Positions 35,024 through 46,318 of a DNA stretch of 48,948 bases are shown piece after piece (the stretch's first letter is position 1; every line of letters starts with the position of its first letter). The DNA comes from Geosiphon pyriformis (lineage: Eukaryota; Glomeromycota; Glomeromycetes; Archaeosporales; Geosiphonaceae), in the NCBI GenBank assembly GCA_016748015.1, contig JAAOMT010000721.1, forward strand, positions 50,634 through 99,581, written 5' to 3'. The position numbers were made by a program, and so were the translations under genes. Below the pieces are notes generated by a model that saw only the letters and a program-made list of their open reading frames with translations, ran no database searches and was not told the origin of the DNA.

Positions 35024-35796
35024 CATTTTTTTATTTTCGTTCAAAATGAATTATTTATTTTAGTGAGTAAAATTGAATTCAGGAATAACAAAGATATGCC
35101 ATCTTTTAAAATGTCAAGAAAACTTATTACAATCAAAAAATTTTGATATTACCCAATTGTTACAAATAAATAGGTTTTCAAAATTTAAAATTTTTTTTGG
35201 AAAATTAACGAGATTCTAAAAGTTAATGATAAGGCCAGCAATAAAAAATAATCCAACAGTTTCTCCTTAAAAAATTACAATTTAAATTTTTACACACGTC
35301 ATAATGCTACTGCAATTTCTTCCTAAACTGTCTTATCAATAAAACCAAGCTTAAGTCTTTTTCAATCTGCTACCTGTAACCTTTTGATTTTCATGAGCTA
35401 TTGATAAAATATCTTTGTGGAAGAAAACCACAACAGGTGAGTCTAGAGTGCTTTATGATTTGTTTTTTTTATTTAAAGAGACAAAAACTTGGAAAAAGAA
35501 AATTTTAAAATAAAAACAATTGTCATCGATTGATTCGATTGATTCGATACTTTTCTTTTCTTTTCTTTTCTTTTAATTTCTACATATATTTACCTATATA
35601 TTTCTTGTTACTTTTATTTCAACCCATCTTATTAATTTTTGTGGAATTTTAAAATTGAGAGATTTAAAGATTGAAGTTTCTGCCTTTTCAACTATTTGGA
35701 ACTTTAAAACCTTTTGAAAAAATATTTTCTAGAACAATTTTCAAGACTTGCAACTCGAATTCTTACAAAATTTTACCAATTTAAGATCTAATCAAG
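35023..35796. other. Upstream region of the Gly/Asn-rich secreted protein gene
   Basis: No gene. A TTTTC pentanucleotide run lies at 35550-35573. The last 150 bases are the likely promoter and leader of the gene starting at 35797. Confidence 0.5.
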
Positions 35797-36291
35797 ATGG
35801 CTGTTAAATTCATTTACGTATCGCTGTTCCTCTACGTGATCTTCATCTCTCTGGACAGCTTTGTCTCGACAGCGCCGATTCCCGTCATACTAGGAGGAGA
35901 AAACATCATTGCTCTAACCAAATCAAATTTCGTCGCCGTTCACCACAAATCAACAAAAAGGGGAAAACTATACTCAATCTCTGGACTGAATAACGGGATT
36001 GGAAACCATGGGATAGGCAACGGTTTATATAATGGAGTTGGAAACGGTAACGGAAATGAAAACTTTTCCGACGGTAATGGAAACCATATGGGAAATCTAA
36101 ACGGAATAGGTAATCGAGGGGGAGTTACAACGACAAATAAATATATATCTAAAAAATTCACTTCAAAGACTAAGAAAGAGAGAAAGGGCAAAAAACACAA
36201 AGGTAAAAAAAGTAAAAAAGTGACCGAAAAGTATAGAGAGTATCAAGTTATAAATGAAAAGCCAAAAAGATATCAAATCAAGAAAGCATAA
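35797..36291 (+). CDS. Secreted Gly/Asn-repeat and Lys-rich protein
   Basis: An intronless 164-residue protein. Residues 1-25 are a clear signal peptide (MAVKFIYVSLFLYVIFISL, cleavage likely near VSTA). A pro-region follows and ends with a KR pair at 54-55, a likely Kex2 site. Residues 63-108 are a low-complexity Gly/Asn segment with repeated NGIGN and NGNGN units. Residues 115-164 are strongly basic (KKERKGKKHKGKKSKK) with another KR at 157-158. There are no cysteines. Codons are more GC-balanced than in the surrounding DNA, which supports a real gene. It resembles candidate secreted effectors or cell-wall-associated repeat proteins in general layout. The basic tail could act as a nuclear signal if the protein enters a host cell, which is speculation. 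No family recognised. Confidence 0.82.
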   Translation: MAVKFIYVSLFLYVIFISLDSFVSTAPIPVILGGENIIALTKSNFVAVHHKSTKRGKLYSISGLNNGIGNHGIGNGLYNGVGNGNGNENFSDGNGNHMGNLNGIGNRGGVTTTNKYISKKFTSKTKKERKGKKHKGKKSKKVTEKYREYQVINEKPKRYQIKKA

Positions 36292-36945
36292 AGGAAGCAA
36301 AGGAACATAATAGACCCGCTAGTTTTTAGACTGGTGTAGAATAGATTCCGTGATTTTCCCTAAATACTTCATGCACTAAGTCGAACACACAAACTGCATT
36401 TGTAGCACCAAGACAAGATTTTTGCACAAGGGGTCAGACTACTTAATACCACTGAAATCCGACTTAAATGGTTTTTTCTTACAAAAAGGACAATTCAAAT
36501 ATTCAAAAGTAATTAGATATATTAAGCAAATTAACTGGACTTTTTCGTTTGTCATTTCACTTTTTTATACATTTAATCCTTAGCTGTTACTTATAATTGG
36601 TGTGACCTTTTTAAAATCAATACTATTTTGTTATTTTGACATTCTTAATGACATGACACGATATAAGTATAAGAAACTTGAGACTTTTTTTTAAAATCAA
36701 ACTAAAGGAAATAATAAAAACTTTCTCTATTTCCATTTTTATAAACGGGATTGATCTTTTTTTGAGCAAGATTTTCGAAAATTAAATTGAATGTGAAACT
36801 TTGAAAATAATGATAAGGACTAAAGATTCGACCAAATCTATGTCACTTTAAATTTTTACTTTAAAATTTTCTTTTTCTAATCTTTCGAAAAAATCTACTG
36901 AATCGATTATTTATGATACAGATATCAAAATTGCTAAAATTCCCT

Positions 36946-36979
<34 letters not shown>

Positions 36980-37259
36980 TGAAATACAAATTATTAAGCA
37001 TTTTTTTTATATCCTGTATACAAACAAAATAGTTTCAGATTTCATTTTTTGGATATCAAGATCAAATATTTCATGAGTTAATTCAATCTCCGCGCCAATC
37101 GTATTGAAAAGCATAGCAAAATAGAGTAATTTTCATAAATGTTTTGTGTCAATAAAATCCTCAGTATATAATTGAATCATGCTATCAATCATTTCATCTT
37201 TAAATTTATTTCGTTTTCTCCCTTATTTGAAAATATATCTTTTTTTTATCAATTAGAAA
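36292..37259. other. Intergenic spacer
   Basis: 3' region of the secreted-protein gene and upstream region of the transporter gene. Contains the GAT microsatellite. Nothing else assigned. Confidence 0.5.
36947..36977. repeat. (GAT)n microsatellite
   Basis: About ten GAT trinucleotides, 280 bp upstream of the transporter start codon. Confidence 0.95.
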
Positions 37260-39156
37260 ATGTCAAAAAGTTTAGAAATGAAAGATAATGGAGAAATTAA
37301 TCACTATGAAAAAATATCACTCGAGATGCGAGAAATTAGTAATGAGAAGAGAAAAACTTTGAGGAAAGTTCCAGACAAAATTCCTTCTGGTATTTGAAAC
37401 AAGAATTTCTCCCCCCTCCCCCATGATCTATAATCTTTGATGTTTCTGAGTATTTGATTGAAAAGTTATAATAAAAATCAAATTTTTTAGTTGTAATAGG
37501 TTTAGCCCTTATAGCATTCTGTGAGCTATTCGCATACGTCGGGGTAAACACTTCACTACAAAACTATATTCAATTCTCAGTCCCTCAAAATGGTACAACG
37601 CAATCAGGTGCCCTAGGAAAAGGTCAACAAATAGCAACGGCTCTTCAGTCCTTTTTATCATTTTGGGGTTTCACGAGTCCGATCCTCATCATTCTAATCC
37701 GAAGCCGATTTGTTGACAGTTTTGATGCGCTCATGACATTTCTTTGTATCCTAATTTTTGGAATCGCAATCATCGCAATAACCTCGATTCCGATATCGAT
37801 TTCAGCGGGACTTGCATTTCCAGGACTCATAATTGGCTTAATAGTGATGGGATTTGGATTTGGACTGAAGATGATGCTAAATGTCATAATTGGAGAACAA
37901 CACACGGAAACAAAACAACGAATAAAAGTTTTGAAATCAGGAGAAAAAGTTATTGTCGATCCTATTTTGACACTTCAATCATATTATCATTGGTATTATA
38001 TGGGAACCGTAGGAGGAGCTTTGGCTCCAATAATTACGACTAATATCGAAAGATATCATTCTTATTGGTTGACATTTTCGATTTCAGCTATATTCGCTAC
38101 AATCGGTGCTGGTGTGTTTATCTACAGTAAAAAATTGTTAGCCAAAACGCCAAAACGTGATCCACAAATATGGCAAGTGCTTCAAGTGATCAAGATTGCC
38201 TTGAAAAATGGTCGAAATCTCGAAAATGCCAAACCATTAAATTTGAAACAAATCAAAAACATTACTTGGGATGATAAACTTATCGACGATTTACGTATTG
38301 TCTTGTACATATCTCGTAATTTTCTTTTCTACCCATTCTATTTCACCTGCTATATTCAGATGGCAAATAATCTTGTCTCTCAAGCGGCAACCATGGAAAC
38401 CGGAATTATCCCAAATAATCTCGTATATCTCTTGAGTCCTATCACTGTAGTAATTTTGATTCCTATAATGGATAAATTAGTTTACCCTTTTCTGCGAAAA
38501 TTAAACATTGTTTTACTACCAATCAAGAAAATTTTTATTGGTTTCATTTTAATGACACTCGCAATGATTTATACAACCCTCCTGCAAGCAAAGATTTACC
38601 GAACGGGACCATGCTTTGAGCGATCACCTTGTGAAATTGATGGTAGAATGGTGCCAAATCGAATTTCGGTTTGGTTTCAAACTCCCATTTATTTGCTGAT
38701 TGGCTTTTCGGAAAGTTAGTTTCAAGATTTGAAGAATTTCATTGCAAAAGATTTTTCATTATTAATGAATTTCTTTTGGGGAAAATTTTTTTCTAGTTTT
38801 TTTTGTGATCACAAATTTGGGATTTGTTTTTGGACAGGTAATTAAAAAACTTATATTAATTGTTTCTTCAAAAATCGATCAAGAATTATTAATTTATACA
38901 ATTATCTTTGAAAACTTAGGCACCAGCTTCGATGAAAGAATTATTAATGTCATTTTATATGTTAACTATTGGGATTGGTTCAGGATTTGCGATTCTACTT
39001 GTCCCCTTATCTAAAAATCCTTTGTTAACCTATATGTACTTTGTTATGACAGTCATAGTTTTTATTGCTGGATGTTTGTTTTATTATTTTTGTAGGAATT
39101 CTATGAAAAAAATAGAGAAGCAAAATTTGGATAATAGTCAAGAAGTTAAAGTTTAG
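37260..39156 (+). CDS. POT/PTR2-family peptide transporter-like protein
   Basis: Four exons: 37260-37389, 37491-38714, 38797-38837, 38920-39156. Donors are GTATTT, GTTAGT and GTAATT; phases agree; 543 residues. After a 43-residue polar N-tail come about twelve hydrophobic segments in the order of the proton-coupled oligopeptide transporter family. These include a first helix with CELFAYVG, a YYHWYYMGTVGGALAP helix at the place of the second PTR2 signature, a long central loop, a mid-protein helix pair, the late loop CFERSPCEIDGR, and a last pair beginning APASMKELLMSFYM. The family imports di- and tripeptides, nitrate or other small nitrogen compounds across the plasma membrane. The ExxERF proton-coupling motif is reduced to one Glu (E55), with Leu for Arg, so transport may be altered. 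Its 3' end faces that of the gene at 40933-43160. Confidence 0.85.
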
Positions 39157-40932
39157 GGAGGAAAGCTGAAGGGAATTTTAGTTTTGTGTTCTATATCTGT
39201 TTTTAAAGTGAAAAAGAAAGAATTTATTCAAGGTGTAATAAAGCAATGTTATTTTCTCCGTAATAAATTAGATATGCCGATCTAGTAATTGGATCTTCCA
39301 ATCCCAGAATTGACTTCAATATTTAGTTATAGTTTACGTAAAATTTTCGCTGCAACAAGCTTTACAATATATATTTACTATTTAATTGATTGGCTTTATG
39401 TATAACATTCAAAATTTAAAAGATATATCTATTTGATAAAAATTTGGTTAGAATTCAGAAAAATATATTGGAATAAAATTCCTTTTATATTTAAGTTAGA
39501 ATATATTGACCTAACAAATAAATAAATTTGGTATAATAATAATAATAATAATAACATTAACAATGGTGCTAAATTGATTTATATACAACTCATGAGGTTT
39601 TATTTATTATTTCATTTAATTATAAAATTACCATTTAAAAACAATCATGAATTTATTTAATCTCATTTGTAAAAAACTATAAATTAATAAAGAAATAATA
39701 AAGTTTCAACTATCTGGAATTAAACATGAGATAAGTAGAATAAGCAAAATTGCGGGAAATTGTGTTTCATAAACTTGAATGTGACAGGTGAGTAGAATCA
39801 CAAGCCTATTTCTCATATCCAAGCTCTAATTGATGATCTAACACTATTTACCTCAAATTATGTTACGACATTTTGAACATGTTCCATTTTCAAAGTTACC
39901 CAATTCATTAACGCGAAAAAAAGGTATTTTTGATATCCCGTACATAATTCGTTTGTAGTATGACATAATAAAAATGATTTTCCCCGTTTTTCTATACTAA
40001 TTTTTAAAATACTAATGATGATGATTATCTTCTGAAAAATAATAAATGAAAAATCAAATTAGGAGAACTTCAATATGAGGCTTATAATTTTAGTGTCATT
40101 TGTTTAAATGTTTTTTTTGCAAAATTTTCAGCTGGAGGTATTTTTATTAATATTTATATATGATAATTAAAATTATTTATTATTCTATGAAACCTAACTG
40201 AATATGAAATTAACTATTGCAAAAAAATAATCTGTTTATTAAATAATTAATAAAAGAATAATTTAATTAATTTATGAAATATTATTTTATTAAAATAATT
40301 TTTTTTTTTACTTTATTTCAAAATTATGTTAGTAAACTAAATGATTGATAGGTTAATAAAATGCCAAAGAAATTGATATAAAAATCTTACTAATAATAAT
40401 GATAATAATTTGTCAATGGTATGGGTTATTAAGTCACGTATTTAATTGATTTTGAAAAATGAGTTTAATTTGAATTATTTTTAATTGCTGTTTCTATTAA
40501 ACTCTGTTTTAATCATAAATAATTTTTTTTTAATAGTCTCATTTAATTGAGTAGATTATTTTAAAAAAATTATCTAAATATTAATTTCATAAATATTTTT
40601 ATGTCTACATTTTGCTTATATTAGAAAATTGTATCTTCCAAAAAAAAAAGTTTTTTTCACTTCAATTTTTGTAAAGCTCATAAAATTTTTCGAAAATAAT
40701 ACGCAAAATATCCCAAAAAAATTTAGTTTTTCAAAAATTTTCTCATCAAGAATTGACACGTAATTCGTTTAAATTGGTCTTTGCAATTTATAATTCGAGG
40801 AAAAATGTATGAAACTAGATATATTACGCTAGCTAATTTAACTCAAAGTACACAGCAATTTGATAAAGCTTATAATATATAACGATTTCCCCTAAATTTT
40901 GCATTTACTTTAAAGCTCAATTCAGTTTTTAC
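39157..40932. other. Gene-free spacer between convergent genes
   Basis: AT-rich. An (AAT)n run of about seven units lies at 39535-39555. No gene supported. Confidence 0.55.
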
Positions 40933-43160
40933 TTACAACCTACTGATTCGGCTGCGACCAATGGGAAGGTTAGAGGAACGACGATAACGATCATCATCGC
41001 CACAATCGTCATCATCATCATCATCATCGTTTCGGCCACCACGGCCACGACGACCACGACGGCCTCGTCCATTGTCTGGACGATCAGGGTTTTCGGGATG
41101 ACCCGGACGATCAGGTCGGTCGGGGCTATCGGGGTCATGTGGAGGTCGAGGTCGAGGTGTAGGATGGCGTGGACGATTATTACGTTCGTCAGGAGTAAAA
41201 TCATGAATGTTTTCCTGTAAATTTTATAGTTAGGATATATATTGAAAATCATTCAATTATTTATCCCGTCTTTAAAGTTTACCTTGATGAAAGATTCGAT
41301 TGGTTCAGGATTTCGAGAAGTAATTTTTTCTACATCTCCTGTTGGTTCACTCCCTAATCCGTTCTTATAGGTGTCCAAAAGGTCACAACTTTAAAAGATG
41401 GAAAGTGAAAAATAAAGTATTTAAAATGGATATAGGTAACATATCGACTCAATGGCAATTAAAAATCCACTGCAACCTACATTATATCAATTTCGGTAAC
41501 CTGAAGAGGTAAGAACGGATACGGGAAAATATCCCCTTTTACGTTTCTACCGTCCCGATTTCGACCATCCCGATCACGATTTTGATTGGGTAGGACAGAA
41601 TTAAGAGGGAGAGAATTTTCGAATTGGTAGAAAGCTTCACATAATTCTTCAACAATAATTCCACGTTCCTCCGGGTTAGAATTGCAGATTAGATCAACGC
41701 TGAACGTTTTTAACTCCTCTAATGGAGCTAATGCAGATCGTATATCAACTCTCTCGTTAACTCGTTGCCGGATTCGTCTATTGATGCGTTCGCGACGACT
41801 TTCATATTTTTGAATTCTATTTTCCTCGAGCTCATTATTGCTAATCAAATAAATTGCAGATTCAATTTGTTGTACTGCGTCGTGGAATGTGATGGCACCC
41901 TGTTTAACAGAGTTTTTACCACCTTTCAAAAGATCAGCGATAGCTTCATGGATGAGGGAAAGCCCACGTTGATAACGGTAGGCACCATTTAATAGTTCAG
42001 ATGAACGTCTACGATCATCTTCATCGCGATTATCATCCACATTTTCACGAAGATTTCGTAAATAATCTTCAACTTCCCGTCGATCCACTTCTTCAAAATG
42101 CACTCTTTTTTCACGTCTTCTAATATTTCGATTGATAGTTTCAACAATATCACGTGGTGATATCGCATTGGGACCAGTTAGGGTGTAGGTTTTATGATGA
42201 TGGTTCTTCTCAAGTCCTTCTAATTTACCGTTTGCATTGAGCAACAAACAACGGATACTTCTCACAACATCTTCGAGATTTACAGAAGCAAATTGATCGC
42301 GTTCTTGCAATTGGAGTCGAATTTTGCCTTGGTCGATAGCAGAATCACTCCACAACCAAAGGGCTTGTTGAACTAATGGGAGTCTGATTAAGATTTGGTA
42401 ATGGTGGGAATCAGGGTGATGACTGATAATAAATATCTCAATAATATTTAGGCGATAAATTAATCGATTACCTAAAAATAACTACACATTCCAACGAATC
42501 ATGCCAAATCCGTTCGATTTCAGCATAATCACGATGTGTTGAAGTTTGGTCTTGATCGGCATTTTCTACAGAAATCATAATAACCCCTTTAACGTTGGCA
42601 TCCTTGGCAGCCTGAGAATTAATAGATCACATCATTGAAATATTCAAAGAAATGATAAAAAACTAAGATCGATTAAGGAAATGGGGAAAATAATTTCAAA
42701 GTACTGAACAATTTTGTTCAAATACCTTGGACAGAGTCTCTGCCATTTGAACTCTGTTCCTATGATTCTCCGGTATATACACCAAGCCATAAGTACCACG
42801 AAGAAGTTCACGAAGACTATCTTGATCATTATAATTGATATCTGCTACCTCTGCGCCAAATCTTTCTAATTCACGCGCATGAAGATTGCGCAAGTCACGT
42901 GTTACAGCCCTTATATTCCAATTTGAAAATCGCCTCTCATTTAGTAGGCCACGAGCAAGAGAACTACTCAACCAACTTTCAGCAGCGGTGAAAACGATAT
43001 TATGTCGTTTATCGTGGTCGCGATCCCTATCCCGATCTCGATCATGATCATGGTCCCGGTCCCGGTCTCGATCATGGTCCCGATCATGATCCCGATTCCG
43101 ATCCCGAGAATTTTCATCATCTCGTTTTCTCCCAAGTAGTCTCATTGGAAGCAAAGACAT
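40933..43160 (-). CDS. NmrA-like NAD(P)-binding-fold protein with low-complexity ends
   Basis: Five exons (43160-42726, 42611-42472, 42422-41481, 41388-41283, 41214-40933), phases consistent, 634 residues. Residues 19-51 are an Asp/Arg/His dipeptide repeat. Residues 53-300 fit an NmrA-like/SDR Rossmann protein: NIVFTA strand, RAVTRDL, FGAEVADINYNDQDSLRELL, GLVYIPE, KGVIMISVEN, HRDYAEIERIW, then YTLTGPNAISPRDIVETI. The glycine-rich GxxGxxG loop is replaced by TAAESWLSSS, so cofactor binding is doubtful. A helical, charged region follows. The last exon encodes a Pro/Arg/Asp tail, GRGRRGRRGRGGR and an Asp run. NmrA-type proteins are usually redox-sensing regulators. The shortest intron (42471-42423) is 49 nt. 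A GTAAGT sits at the stop codon, so a further exon is possible. Confidence 0.82.
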
Positions 43161-45779
43161 TTTATAATCTGTTTATTTTTTCGTTTTAATTTTTGTTGGG
43201 TTTAAAAGAATGAGATGATTGAAACTTGAATCTTTTTTTCAAATCTGAATTATCAATTCCTTTGAATGCTTTTGACGTGTTAAAAGAGAGAAGTAAAGTT
43301 TCAGAGATCAGAAAATCTTTCCAATGATTATTCGTTAATTGCTTCTCTTTTGAAAAAGGAACCGTGAAAGAAAAAAAGGAGTATACGCCTGGAATAGGAT
43401 CCTTTAAATATTCTTTGAACGATATAATTTATCCCATTATTAGTTTAAGTATTATTTAATCCCTTTTTCGTTTCGCTTTAACTATGAACGTTAATAGGTA
43501 TTGATGGATTTTTTAAACATTGATATTTTCTGATCTGAGAATATAACGGAATAAATACGCATTTTTTTAAAATTATTATTAGTTATTTTTTGATGGAAAA
43601 AACGGTTTTAACTATTTTTTTCAATCAATTTATGAATTTTTGAGTTTTGGCGTGTGATATATCAACTTTAAAACACTTATTCTTTTAATGATTTTTTACA
43701 TGCTTAATCTGTTGAATATGGCTTTTTCATTGTCACCCTCTAATTTCAAAACTTCTTTTTGATAAGCTAATAAATTGATTTCACATGTTGAAAATAATTA
43801 TATATATTTTTTTCAATAAATTGCGAAAATTTATTAGTTTGGAATAATTTTTTGATTCTTTTGATTTTTCTACCAATCTGATTTTTGTGTGTGGGAATAT
43901 GATGATCAATATGAGATTCTATTTGGAAAATTCAACGTTTAAACTTGCCTTGATTCAGTTAAAAATGCCATTAAGCATTTCTCAAATTTCTCAGGTTTTC
44001 TCAGTGTGAAAAATAGCTCCCTTAAACCTAAATTAGATCATAAATCAGAAAGCAATTTGCCGAACATGGTAACCAAATTTTCTTTTATAGACTATAATTC
44101 AATTTTAAAAGTTTGCAAACTTGTCTAAATTGGACACACAGGGATGGTTTGAAAATGACTTTATTTGATTTAAAATTTGAAACTTTTACTATTAAATAAA
44201 GTCTCACTGATGCTACAGTATATATTATGACGGTAAAAGCACCCTCGTCTACAAAAACGTGGATATTTCAGTTAATCTGGCAAACACATATCAGTATATG
44301 ACCTTTTCTGTGGAGAAATTATTAGAACAAAAACTGTTATGGCATTTGGTGATGAAAAACCTTCGTTTAGATCGCGTGAGCAGCTCCCTGACCAATTAAA
44401 GGTTTGTATAGCGAATTAAGACATCAGGGGTGGGTACGAATAATTGAAGACTTTCCGACAAGTTCAATTTGTTATGTGAAAAAGTATAGTTTTGAACATT
44501 CAAAAACATGCAAAAAAGTATGTTGGATAAATTTTCTATTAATAGTTGTTGTGATGTATTTGGGTTACTAATTAACATGAATGTCTCTGGAACATAATAT
44601 ATATTGCTAAGAACGAGAACGAAGAAGTATTCATTTAACTTTAGGCGAACCTATTTTATTAAATTCAGGACGCTGATAAAATTTGCATCTTTGGCTTTAA
44701 AGGAAGCTTTCTAAAAGAAATTTAAATTGGTTCGATTTGTTAGTTTGCTATTTTGAAGTTAGTCTAAATAATATCTTGTGTTTTCAATTGTTTCATGAAA
44801 ATGATTGTTTGATGACCAGATTCATAATTAATTTTTCTAGATGCCAAATTAAGTTACAAAGCTAATTATTAATATCTTTAATTTTCAGTTTATTCCCATG
44901 AAAGATAACTTGGTTACCATCTGTGATTGTAGAGTTTGAATTAGTGCTTTTTCATGACTTTAAGAACGTTAAAAATATCATGAAATTAGAATTTTCTTGA
45001 AAAATAAAATTCTTTACTTTAATCACGAATTCATTTTTATCAAGTTCCCTATTTTTTTTCTCAAAGTATAAATATCATTCGATTTCAAGGATTGGGAATA
45101 TAAAACATAATTAAACTTGATTTGCTACATTTAAATTAGATGATTATCATAGTTTAGACCTTTTTTATAATTAATAAGAAAATTAAATTGATTTTTTAAT
45201 ATTAAAAGTAAAAAACTAATAGAACAGAACACCTTGATTGAAAAGGCATAAGCTTTCTTAAAATCCTTAAGCATGTTTTAATCTATTTAAGAAGTTTCAA
45301 AAATGAAAATTTTGCAAGAAATTTAAAAAAATTGAAAAAACTATTTTACATTTTTTATTTTATTTTAAGATTTAAAAAATTTACAATTACCTATTTTTTT
45401 TAACTCCAAAATGTGGGATGGTCAAATTTTTTGTTATATTCCAATCAAAGCTAAGATAAATACTTATATGGGTCCTTAGAATAATTATATGTCTATTAAA
45501 TATTTTCCACTAATGGAATATGGATCATAATCACTCCCATGGATGATGTGATAAGAAGTTCAAATTTGATAAATGTTTAAGTGGGAATAAAAATTGCTAA
45601 AGACTGAAAATATGGAGATTTGGATTTTCTGAATCAAATAATTGTGAATTTCAATTCGGTCAAAAATTTTTATGTTATTTAATTTCTTGCCATAATACTA
45701 AGTACATTTATATAAAAATGTTTAGCTTTTCTTAAAGATAGTTTGAGAAAAAAAGTGAAATAGAATTAGATTAAAAGAG
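43161..45779. other. Gene-free right-hand spacer
   Basis: The first few hundred bases should contain the promoter of the minus-strand NmrA-like gene. AT-rich beyond that, except for a more complex island at 44200-44420, described separately. Confidence 0.5.
44211..44401 (+). other. Coding-like island, unassigned
   Basis: A frame from 44211 to the stop at 44397 (63 codons) has mixed composition (DGKSTLVYKNVDISVNLANT, later LLWHLVMKNLRLDRVSSSLT) and no ATG at its head. An overlapping frame from ATG 44339 (MAFGDEKPSFRSREQLPDQLK) runs straight into a GTTTGT donor, a donor type used elsewhere in this window. Both cannot be right. It may be an exon remnant. No family recognised. Confidence 0.25.
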
Positions 45780-46097
45780 AAAAAATAAGGCTCTATAAAC
45801 TCATTCTTGATAGATTCGAATTAGATTTATTATTACCAGATTATCAATAAAGAGAATCTCCTGATAATTATATATCAAAATTTAGCTATTTTCATTCAAT
45901 AATTGAAGATAACTTTAAGCCTTTCACTTCTTTCTTCAAATGAATTCACCTTTAGCGATTGCTTAAAAGTTTTTAACGCACTTTAAACAAAATCTGATGA
46001 AGACCTCTCGCTCGTTCAGTTTCAAATTAACAAGCTTTAATTATTAAAGTAAAAAATACTATTGATTTAGCTTAACTTTCTCCATAAAGGCAAAAAA
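45780..46097 (+). repeat. Dispersed inverted repeat, right arm
   Basis: Reverse-complement partner of 1-428. The shared region runs from aaaaaataaggctctata at its left to actttctccataaag at its right. Compared with the left arm, many differences are C to T or G to A in this copy. Confidence 0.85.
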
Positions 46098-46250
46098 GCA
46101 TTTGAGAAAAACCTCCAATATGACACCTCAACCAAGATTTAATAAATTGTTTTTAGTTTTTAATTCTTTCTTTGATTGTTGTTAACACATTTACTATGAT
46201 TGCTGAAGACGATGACGGTCTCAATGTCATTCGTCGCCACGCAGGAACAA
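46098..46250. other. Short spacer
   Basis: Region between the repeat arm and the microsatellite. Nothing assigned. Confidence 0.4.
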
Positions 46251-46318
46251 AAACAATTATAATTATGATAACAACAACAATAACTACAACAACAATAACT
46301 ACAACAACAATATTAATA
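46251..46318. repeat. Imperfect (ACA/ACT)n trinucleotide repeat
   Basis: acaacaacaataactacaac-type repeat. Open frames over it on both strands (poly-Thr, poly-Asn, poly-Val) are by-products of the repeat. Confidence 0.9.

Noticed and set aside
35940-36200. Minus-strand Pro/Phe-rich frame
   Set aside because: Antisense shadow of the Gly/Asn-rich secreted protein, which has the signal peptide and the better codon pattern.
40929-41252. Minus-strand frame rich in Val and Met over the last NmrA exon
   Set aside because: The neighbouring frame (41214-40933) joins the upstream exon in phase and gives a sensible Pro/Arg/Gly/Asp tail; this one begins inside an intron.
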